Shown here: positions 1 to 7,500 of the stretch, one piece after another
Numbering within the stretch: the stretch's first letter is position 1
Layout: the number at the start of each line of letters is the position of its first letter
From: Hondaea fermentalgiana
Taxonomy: Eukaryota > Sar > Bigyra > Thraustochytrida > Thraustochytriidae
Length of the DNA: 13,164 bases
Assembly (NCBI GenBank): GCA_014084085.1
Contig: NPFB01000003.1
Location: 330,540-343,703, forward strand
Direction of reading: 5' to 3'
The notes under the pieces: model-generated
Database searches by the model: none
What the model was told of the DNA's origin: nothing
What the model saw: only the letters and a program-made list of their open reading frames with translations
Made by a program: the position numbers and the translations under genes

Positions 1-140
1 ACCTCTTCATGCTGCACGCTCACATACATGTGCAGCCAGACCAAGGCGTCAATCCCAACATCCTTGCCGTGCAAGAGTTCACAGAGCTGGATGTTGCGTC
101 GCTTCGAGCGCAGTTGCTTGAGCAGCCCCGTAACGCCCAT
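1..140 (-). CDS. XPG/Rad2-family nuclease, EXO1-like, N-terminal fragment cut by the left edge
   Basis: Translating the minus strand from the ATG at 140 gives 46 codons before the window ends. The start, MGVTGLL, is the invariant N-terminus of FEN1/EXO1/XPG nucleases (MGxxGL), in which the processed N-terminal glycine sits near the active site. About 30 residues on comes GIDALVWLHMYV, matching the family block that holds the first catalytic aspartate. The Trp-Leu-His after that Asp is closer to EXO1 (xDxYxWLH) than to FEN1 or XPG. Family knowledge: these enzymes are metal-dependent 5' flap/5'-3' nucleases of DNA repair and replication in the nucleus. The ATG is followed by G, giving a reasonable eukaryotic start context. 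The C-terminal part lies outside the window, so the subfamily and intactness cannot be judged. The overlapping plus-strand frames here show no family features. Confidence 0.82.
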   Translation of the reverse strand, partial: MGVTGLLKQLRSKRRNIQLCELLHGKDVGIDALVWLHMYVSVQHEE

Positions 141-658
141 GACGACACGAGAGTATGCTTCTGGCTTCTCCGCTCCGACTCCTGCGCGCTTGCTGCTTTT
201 GCGCCCGCGCACGCACCTGCGCACGTGCAGACAGCGCGCAGACAGCCTGCTACGGTTAAGTTGCAGCTCTGATCGATTTCCTCACGAGGCCCTCTCCCTG
301 CTTACCAGTAGTTGAACCCTCAAGGAGGGGGTAGATAAGGAGAAAATGCACGATTTTGGGTCATTCTGAGCACCGCTAACACACACAGCCACTCAGCCAA
401 GGAAAAAAAGAGAAAGAAAGAGAGGTAGAAGTCAGTGGTCTTCGAACTCTTGCATGGATTGACCTGTCCGGAAAAAAGCAAAAGTTTGTCCTTTCTTACT
501 TTCACTTGCCCGAAGCATTTCTTCGAAACGTGTGCGTAAGAAAGAAGTGATGATAACAAATTAGTTTTACTTTTGTATAGGTAGGCCTAGACCGACTCCG
601 AAATGTTTCGCCCGCGGATGATGGAGCTGTGTTGCATCGACAGCGACTTGCGCAGTTT
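141..658. other. Intergenic region between the nuclease start and the oxidoreductase stop
   Basis: No convincing gene is visible in these 518 bases. The region should hold the promoter of the minus-strand nuclease gene and the 3' untranslated sequence of the oxidoreductase gene. It is noticeably more AT-rich than the coding DNA between about 330 and 580. It contains a plus-strand purine run at about 399-427 made of A tracts and GA steps. Short frames on both strands are low in complexity and resemble nothing I recognise. Confidence 0.6.
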
Positions 659-1843
659 CTAGATGGCCGTCGTCGTACTCGCCTCTTCGTCTGCGATGGA
701 GATGATGACTTTGCCCTTGGCACGCCCGCTCTCTATCCGTTCGATCGCTTGGATGCCATCCCGCAATGGATAGACGTGGTCAATGACCGTGCGCAGACGA
801 CCTGCATTGTACTCGGCTGCAAGGATTTCAACGTACTCGCGATGACCTGTTCCAATAATGTGCGCAAAGGTCCCGCCGCCTCGTTTACGACACTTGGACT
901 CGAGAGAGGCGGCGCCCGTAAGACGATCGAAGATGAATCCTCCGAAAGTACTGTGCAGAAACCCATCGACGCCAAAGGTGATTTTGTGAAAGCTTCGCGT
1001 GTCTGACTCCTCGATGAACTCGCGCAAAGCAGCAACCGTCGGCGAAGCTGCAATGCTAACGAGACCGCCGCCATCGCGTAGCAGAGAGGGGCACTTGGCC
1101 GCCTCGCCGGTACAATCAAGAATCGCATCAAAGAGATCGTCCTGGGACGATGACGCCAGAACTTGCCAAAACTTTTCGTCACGGTAGTTCACGACCCGGT
1201 CTGCGCCCAGCTCGCGAACGAGATCTGACTTCTCGCCGGCCGAGGCTGTTGTTGCCACGAAACTAGCGCCATAGTACCCTTTGGCAAGCTGGATTGCCAC
1301 AGTTCCGACACCACCTGCTCCTCCGAGAACAAGAATTCTCGGCGCTTTTTGCGAGGAGCTTCGTTGAGCAGCGGGTAGCAATCTGCATTTGGAAAACGCT
1401 TTAAGCACGGTAATACCCACGAGTGGGAGGCCTGCGGCGTCGAAACTCGGCATGTTTGGTGGCCTCCGCACGCAAATGTCACCATCCACGATGAAGAACT
1501 CGGCGAGACCGCCTCGACGAAGGCCCTTGCACATGCCAAAGACTTCGTCGCCAGCAACCCACTCCGTGCTCTTGGAAGCGACCACCTTGCCACAAAAGTC
1601 AAAGCCGTACACCTGAGGCAGATTGATGGATAAGATGGCCGCGTGCTTTCCACTGCGTTGCTTATAATCTGCCGGGTTTAAAGAAGATGCACGCATTTCT
1701 AGCAGGACCTGGCCCTCTGCAAGATCTTGCGCCTTGGGTCGTGGCACTTCGCCCACCTGGTCCACCTCGGGCCCGCCGAACTTGGCATAGAAGCACGCTT
1801 GCATCGTGTCGGCTGCGGCCGAAGAAGTACTACCCGACGCCAT
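659..1843 (-). CDS. Zinc-free MDR oxidoreductase, quinone oxidoreductase/RTN4IP1-like
   Basis: A complete 394-residue protein of the medium-chain dehydrogenase/reductase superfamily. The N-terminal GroES-like domain spans about residues 15-150 and shows the usual SSLNPADYK block near 53-61, the GFDFCG segment near 80-85 and GDEVFG near 98-103. The cofactor domain has the glycine-rich loop GGAGGVGTVAIQLAK at 174-188, typical of NADPH-binding quinone reductases, then the ELGADRVVNY segment near 211-220. The C-terminus contains the family's substrate-domain ending, VIDHVYPLRDGIQAIERIES near 353-372, then GKVIIS. The Cys/His ligands of zinc alcohol dehydrogenases are absent, so it should be a zinc-independent NADPH-dependent reductase of quinones or other alpha,beta-unsaturated carbonyls. 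The substrate cannot be read. The length is slightly above the family norm because of a short Ser/Ala N-terminus and a short tail. The ATG at 1843 has A at -3 and G at +4; Met14 is an alternative start. No intron is needed and no targeting peptide is obvious. Confidence 0.9.
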   Translation of the reverse strand: MASGSTSSAAADTMQACFYAKFGGPEVDQVGEVPRPKAQDLAEGQVLLEMRASSLNPADYKQRSGKHAAILSINLPQVYGFDFCGKVVASKSTEWVAGDEVFGMCKGLRRGGLAEFFIVDGDICVRRPPNMPSFDAAGLPLVGITVLKAFSKCRLLPAAQRSSSQKAPRILVLGGAGGVGTVAIQLAKGYYGASFVATTASAGEKSDLVRELGADRVVNYRDEKFWQVLASSSQDDLFDAILDCTGEAAKCPSLLRDGGGLVSIAASPTVAALREFIEESDTRSFHKITFGVDGFLHSTFGGFIFDRLTGAASLESKCRKRGGGTFAHIIGTGHREYVEILAAEYNAGRLRTVIDHVYPLRDGIQAIERIESGRAKGKVIISIADEEASTTTAI

Positions 1844-2236
1844 CGTTCTGGCTCGCTCAAGCTCTGGTTCAGGCTCGCGCTTCCGAGCAAGCTCACGCCT
1901 CGTCTTTGGAGTAGCTCGGGCTAGCTCGCAGCTCGCGCTCGCTCGCAGCTCGCGCGTGGGAGTCGCCCTCCGAAAGCGCTACGAGGATCGAGTTCCTGAT
2001 TTGCCCAGCTGGAATCTCTCTCTCTTTCTCTCTTTTCTGAGAACTCGCGGGGACTTGAGAATGTGATGTTCTGGCTCCAGGAACAAGGAACAAGTATATA
2101 GTACAATGGTTGTTCCAAGGAATTCGCCCATTTGGCTGGCGCCGCAGCAAACCGCAGCCGCTGGTAGTTGGCCTACTACACAAACAAATGATGATTCGGC
2201 AAACATAACATTTGGGCCTAACCTTAGATTAACAAA
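1844..2236. other. Intergenic region: oxidoreductase promoter side and A1 3' flank
   Basis: These 393 bases separate the oxidoreductase ATG from the A1 stop, with both genes on the minus strand. The half next to the oxidoreductase (about 1844-1970) is GC-rich and dominated by GCTCG/GAGC steps. The half next to A1 is AT-richer, as expected of a 3' flank. A CT-rich run lies at about 2015-2036. No protein or RNA gene is supported. Confidence 0.6.
1924..1957. repeat. Two 17-bp tandem units upstream of the oxidoreductase gene
   Basis: Units at 1924-1940 and 1941-1957 both begin GCTCGCAGCTCGCGC, so 15 bases are identical, and they differ at the last two positions. They lie about 80-115 bp upstream of the oxidoreductase ATG in a GC-rich stretch. 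This may be promoter sequence or simple expansion. Confidence 0.7.
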
Positions 2237-3412
2237 TTAGATGAAGGCTTCGGAGAGATCCGAGATGCCGGGCAACACTTTGCGCCGCTTCGGTAATGGC
2301 CTGTGCTCGAGCTTGATGACACCCCGACTCGGCGCAGACGACGCTGCATCCCGACGAAATTCTAGCTTCAAAATTCCTCTTCCTGACCCTGGAGACCCCG
2401 ATCGCGCCGAGAGCAACGGAGTTCTTGTGCGGCCGGCTGCCGAAGAGGACAATGTAGTCGAGGCCTTTGAACAACCTGGTCCATCCAAGTTGCTACCGAT
2501 AAAAGCTTCATCGTCGCTACTGTCATCGAACCGACTCTTGTCAACAACATCAATCTCCTGCTTGCAAGGCAAGACCTTGGGTAGCGCACGGTCTTTCTCC
2601 ATCTGTGCCGAGCGTTGTGGCTTCTTCTCAGATAGTTGCTCCGCAGATCGATTTCTTCCCAACGAACGCGAAGAAGAGCCACAGCCGTTTGAATCGAGTT
2701 CGCTTGGCGACTCGTCGCGTCTTTTATTTACAGTTTTTACATCATTTTGCGAGCGAATTGCAGGTGCTTGGCGCCTCGTCTTGCTGCAGTTGGCTGATGA
2801 TACAGGTGATTTACATACAGCTACGTCCGGATCTGGACTGCCCGAGAGATCGATCGTAACACTCTTCCCCTCGTCACTTTCCTGTTGTGGTCGCTTTGTT
2901 ATTTTGCTGTACGAAGGGATTGCCGTGCCATGATTAATAATATGCGAGCGATAGATCCCACTCGTGGGCGCGCAAATGTGCCACCAAAGCTTTTTGACGG
3001 CAAGATTTTCATCCATGGAGATGGTAGGATGAGGCGAGAGACGATCATGCAAGGCACAACGCATGACAATGAATTGTGCTGCAAAATTTCGTGAAACCCT
3101 GCGCTTAAATCGCCTCGAGAGTTGGGTGCCCAGGATTCTGCAATCTTTTGCCCATTTAGCGCGGATAACTTCGGGAACGTGATGCCCTCTGGGATAGTAG
3201 TTTTTCTCAAAGCAGTGTTCCAAAATGTTTGAAAAGGGCCTCGTTTCCTTCTTACGCATCTCCATCTCTATCTCGACGAGAGTTGGGGCGTCCCAGATCC
3301 AAGCCAACTCGGGGACCTCCTCCAACAGGACGGTCACCTTTGCGTGAATGGCTTCATCATCAAGGGGTCGCCAGGTCCTGGGGTCGTGCGACGGTGTCAA
3401 AGACGTTGTCAT
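2237..3412 (-). CDS. Gene A1: nuclear-looking protein of the A family, conserved N-domain plus disordered SUMO-motif tail
   Basis: I do not recognise the family. The predicted 391-residue protein is paralogous to A2 (10217-11797). The conserved part is about residues 20-165, with TLVEIEMEMR near 44-53, the FSNILEHCFEK block near 60-70, RAKWAKDC at 84-91, MDENLAVKKLWW at 133-144 and YRSHIINHGTA at 154-164. By hand alignment about one third of positions match A2. The rest is Ser-rich and probably disordered. It holds two hydrophobic-acidic stretches like SUMO-interaction motifs (VTIDLSG at 185-191; EIDVVDKS followed by DDSSDDE near 286-302). It also holds two psi-K-x-E SUMO-acceptor consensus sites in a small internal repeat (ILKLE ending at 351, VIKLE ending at 369) and a basic cluster, PKRRKV at 374-379, like an SV40-type nuclear signal. 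The ATG at 3412 was chosen because it aligns with the A2 start and has A at -3. The frame stays open upstream to 3559 but has no ATG there. A1 is divergent from B1. Confidence 0.8.
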   Translation of the reverse strand: MTTSLTPSHDPRTWRPLDDEAIHAKVTVLLEEVPELAWIWDAPTLVEIEMEMRKKETRPFSNILEHCFEKNYYPRGHHVPEVIRAKWAKDCRILGTQLSRRFKRRVSRNFAAQFIVMRCALHDRLSPHPTISMDENLAVKKLWWHICAPTSGIYRSHIINHGTAIPSYSKITKRPQQESDEGKSVTIDLSGSPDPDVAVCKSPVSSANCSKTRRQAPAIRSQNDVKTVNKRRDESPSELDSNGCGSSSRSLGRNRSAEQLSEKKPQRSAQMEKDRALPKVLPCKQEIDVVDKSRFDDSSDDEAFIGSNLDGPGCSKASTTLSSSAAGRTRTPLLSARSGSPGSGRGILKLEFRRDAASSAPSRGVIKLEHRPLPKRRKVLPGISDLSEAFI

Positions 3413-4522
3413 CTTGGTCGTGTTGACGTGAAAGTCCACGTCCGCAGCCGTGCGCCGATCCGGGTGGACAGCGTGGGCGCGAGCCACCGAGCGCTTCGAG
3501 CTCGCGTGGTCGTGGATCCCTGGCTCGCGCTTGCCCAGATGCCCGATGCTCAGTCGCACGGGCAGGCAGGCAGACGAGCCTCTTTTGTCGTCGATCGCCT
3601 CGTGGGCGAAGCAGCACCGAGCGAGCGAGCGAGCACGTCAGCGAGTGCGCCGCACGAGCGCGACGCGAGCCGCCGCGTCCTGTGGTCTTCGCCTCCCGTC
3701 GCCACGCGTGGGCCGCTCCTCCTCCCGCCCGCCACCCAACAGACAGACCGGGGCCGGACCCGCGCCGCGGGCCTCTGCAGCGCGTCGCGCGCCGTCGCGT
3801 GCGAGCGCGCTCCCGGCGTGCGCGTCCGCTCGCGCGCGCTCTCGCCCGCGCGCGGCCTCGCTCTCGAGAGGGCTCTGCCGCGCCGGGAAATCAAGACCAG
3901 CCGCGGCCGCCTCGTGCTCGGGCGCGAGCTCAGCTCCAGGGCGCTTCCTCGAGCCGCGAGTCGCGAGGGGCGAGGCCTCGGGCAGGCCGCGAGCGAGCAC
4001 CTTCGGGAGCTCTTGGTGGCGCGAGCACGCGGCGCGAGCATGCCATGCGCTCGCGCGATGCTGATTGCTCCGTCGGATGTGGATGGACGCTCGCTCTAGC
4101 TAGCTAGGCTTGCTCTCGACCATGTCTCGACGTGCTCTGGACTTGCTTGCTCTCGATGAAGGAAGTACCGAGCGCGAGCGCTCTCGAATGCATTCAGACG
4201 ACGATGAAGACGCCGACCGAGGAAGTGGAGGGGGAAGGAAGGGCAGTCTCAAAGGCACGGGCTCGCCAGCTTGCTCTCGATGAAAGAAGTCCCACGCACT
4301 TTCGGCCAATGCACTCAGGCCTCTCCTACTGCGGTTCCCACTCCCGATCCCGATGAGAGCGAGCGCTCCCACTTTCGATGAGATCGCTCCCAATCTCAAC
4401 GAGAGCACTACCGATCCCGATGAGTGTGCTCCCATTTCCGATGAGAACGCTCCCACTTTCGATGAGATCGCTCCCAAATCTCTTGATTGCCCTTCCAACC
4501 CCCCCTGACGAGAGCGATCCGG
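3413..4522. promoter_or_regulatory. 1.1-kb GC-rich divergent intergenic region between A1 and B1
   Basis: This interval lies between the start codons of A1 (minus) and B1 (plus), so it must contain both promoters and 5' leaders. From about 3440 to 4060 it is extremely GC-rich, with GCGAGC/GCGCG steps. Several frames stay open there only because stop codons are rare at that composition, and their products are Arg/Ala-rich and featureless. A near-repeat of TTGCTCTCGATGAA occurs at about 4145 and 4270, and a 21-bp tandem array lies next to B1. The corresponding region of the second module (11798-12882) has nearly the same length and similar composition. I could not identify a TATA box or specific factor site. 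Confidence 0.6.
4365..4486. repeat. 21-bp degenerate tandem array just upstream of B1
   Basis: Five full units follow one another at 4365, 4386, 4407, 4428 and 4449, and a partial sixth starts at 4470. The rough consensus is GCTCCCAxTTTCGATGAGAxC. The first and fifth units are identical and both flow into the same GCTCCCA, so a 28-bp stretch at 4365-4392 recurs exactly at 4449-4476. The array ends 36 bp before the B1 ATG. B1's frame is closed there by a TGA at 4484-4486, so the array is leader or promoter DNA, not coding in that frame. Confidence 0.9.
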
Positions 4523-7500
4523 ATGGGTAATAACGATCGAAGGAGCGGGAGGGCAGCGAAAGGAGGCACCGGGAGGCACCGGGTGCGCAGCAGCAGCAGC
4601 AAACCCGAAATCAAAGTGAGCAAGCCTCCAAAGCAAGCACAAGCACAAGCACAAGCACAAGCACAAGCACAAGCACAAGCACAAGCTCAAGCTCAAGCAC
4701 AAGCTCAAGCACAAGACCAAGACTTCGACGCATTTCGAAGCAAGTCCAAGATGCCCGAGAACAACTGCGAAATCCTGTCCGTGAAAAGCCGCGCGGCTCT
4801 GAACCACGCCATGGTGGACGAGGGGATCGCCAAGGTGATACTGTCCGAGCAACTGGACGCGATGGACTTTGAGCCGTGGGGCAAGGAACGCCCCTTGAAG
4901 AAATTCGAGATGAAAAAGAACGAACAGCACATTGCTGTCATCAAGTACGTTACGAGTCACCGTGGCTCGTCCGCTCTACAGCTACGCCACTCTCAGCAGC
5001 TGGTTGTCGGCGCCCTCCAGAGCGGAAGGGTGGAGCACCAGGTTGAAAGGATCCAGAATGCCCTAGGCAATGACCAAGAAGAGTTTCGGCTCGAAGAACG
5101 AGATCTTGGGCCTCTTGCGTTGACGCAACCGGGCTTGCAGTGCCGCATCGCCACAGGAGAAGGAAAAACTCTCCTTTGCACCATCATTGCGCTACTCACG
5201 GTGCTGGGCCAGATGCCCGTGCAGTGCGACTGGCTGCAATGCAAGAAGCAAGCGTGGACTCTGGCCAGCTTTCTCCATGGTGTATTGACGCGAGCGTTCA
5301 GCTCTGACGTTCCAGCCGAACAGTCGATCCTGGATCAGGTTGCCTGCGACAATGCCAACGTTTCAGGGTACGTGGTTCGCGACAAGAAGAGCGGCAAGAA
5401 ATCGATTCGTCTCTTTGAGTCTGCAGTCGTCTTTGGTTACCATCGCCAGCCTGCGGAGACCTTTCTTGAGGAACTTCCGGATCTTACCAAGCTGCTCGAG
5501 GATCCGGATAGCCTTGACAGGGTTTGGAGCATCATCCAAGGCATCATCGAGGAAAGGACTGGTATTCGGCCCGAAGACACCGACTTTGAGCGAGTGACTC
5601 TCATCAAGGAGACCATGCTGAGCGGAGCTGTGGCCTACAAACAGGGCGACGAGGTTCACATTGTTAAGCTCGGAGCTGAGCTATTCACGAGCGTCTTTGG
5701 AAAAACATTCAGGATCGGAGAGTACGCGCCAGCCCTGTTTGAGACGGTCATCATTGGCGATCACCTGTACACGCCATTTTCCTGGCTGCTCTCGCGCACC
5801 GTCAGCTTTCATGGCGGGAAAGATCAGTGGCGTACCTTGATGCCCTTGCTGGGCTACGAGAACTCATCCTGCACAGGACCATCGCAGGCCTACAACGCAG
5901 TTCTTCTTGTAGGGAATTGGACCACCCTCGCAGGGACCAGAAGAGGGCAAGAGCAAAGTGAGAGCGAGACGCCGACGTGGCTCTCCAGGGCGCATTGGGG
6001 CAAGCTAATTCGCGACGAAGCCGACATCGCCAGCAAAGTTGAGCGACAGATGGCCAGGACGTTGACGACGACCGTTGAGCCTTGCTTCCCTGTTTCGTTT
6101 CACTTTAGCGGCACGTGCGACGTGTTGTCGACCAAACAACGCGTAGCTCGCAACATTCTTGGTGCTCGACACAAGTTCGGATACGGTCTCGGCCAGTCGG
6201 TAAGCATTCAAGATCCTCCATCATCACTTCCCTCCATCATCTTGTACGATGCGGACGGGAAACGCCGCCTTGGAGGCAAGTACAAAAGTGACGTTGGTGA
6301 CTTCTTTTCTGGAATGTCCGTGTTCTCTTACACGGTTCAAGCCCGGGCTGGTAAGATCTCCGAGGAGGCTGCGGTGAGCTCTGCGAAGGAGCGACGTCAC
6401 TACAAGGCTATGATGGAGTACTTGCCGTTTGCCGGAACAGCTTCCTTCTCAAGCAAGGCCGCCGTCGATACCTTCAAGCAAGATTTTAAGAAAATTGCCC
6501 GGAAAAAGAGTCCGCCTGGCCCAAACGCATCTGCGAGGGTCGTGGAATGCTACCATTGCTGCAATCCAGCCGGTGATGGACTCTACTCAGGATACATTGT
6601 CACGGGGCCGGGTAACGCTGAGCGATGGGTGAGTTTGCCGGAAGCTGAAAGGCCCAAACTCAAGCAGTTTTTGATCCCCATCATCGATCTGATGAACATT
6701 CACGAGTGTTGGAATCCCGATACGGGTGACTTTGAGCCTATCGACCCCAGAAATGTCGAGACTATCCTCAGAGAAGGTGCCGCAAACCTTCTCGTTGTCC
6801 TCATGAAGAAGATTCGTGGCTTCAACTTTCCTCTCCAGCAGTTCGTCATGGTTCTCCGTACGCAGGGTGTGAAGATGAATCAGTTCATTCAGGTCCTTGG
6901 GCGCGTCACCCGTAACCACCATGACACGAATATGATCAGGAAGATCCTCGAGACGCACAAAGGTCGATTAGAAGGAAGTGTCGACGATGCGCTTGACCAT
7001 CTTGTGCGGAACTACCTCTGTGGCACTGGTATTCCCAAAAGGCATCTCGCAAAGTTCCTTATTATTCGGGATGACGAGGAACACAAGCTTCTCGCAGCAA
7101 AGGCGCTGTTCAAGAATGGCATTGTCGAGGAGGACATTGCGACGCTACTTCAATCCGGGTTTTCTAAGTGCATGCAATGTGGTAAGCCTCAGAACTTCGA
7201 GTCAACGCCATCGTCCAACTTATACGAATGTGGACCGAACGATCCGTGCGCAGACATCACTCTGAAGACGTACGAGGACTGCTTTGACAAGTCCAGCACT
7301 CGCCGTTCCTTCGAGGAGTTTTCCGACGTTGGTATGTCGCACGACAGCAGCGACTCGGAATCTGCATCATCGCCGTCTCCAAAGCGCAAGGCGCCACGCC
7401 CCTTGCCGGCAATTGCTTCCACCAATGCGCGGCGGCGTTTGTCACACCATAGTCCTGCAGGTCCCCCTCCAGTGCGCGAGAGAGTCTTGGATGGGGAGGA

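Noticed and set aside
555..2239. Shared TAACAAATTAG near the 3' ends of the oxidoreductase and A1 genes
   Set aside because: An 11-base AT-rich match at two 3' flanks is short enough to be chance. It might be a polyadenylation-related signal but two cases do not support it.
2241..2933. A 230-codon plus-strand frame
   Set aside because: It lies wholly antisense to A1, whose frame is supported by paralogy with A2. Its Ser/Leu-rich translation mirrors A1's tail.
3413..3559. 49-residue upstream extension of A1 in the same frame
   Set aside because: It begins at a GTG with no ATG, does not align with the extension of A2, and the ATG at 3412 matches the A2 start.
3344..4107. Several Arg/Ala-rich frames of 120-251 codons on both strands
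   Set aside because: The DNA is so GC-rich that stops are rare. The products are composition-driven, have no domains, overlap one another, and fall in the divergent promoter region.
4365..4486. CRISPR-like array
   Set aside because: The units are contiguous degenerate tandem repeats with no unique spacers, in a eukaryotic-looking context.
4100..4960. 286-codon minus-strand frame with a Cys-Leu repeat
   Set aside because: The repeat is the antisense reading of B1's Gln-Ala hexamers and of the 21-bp array; it has no start or domain support.
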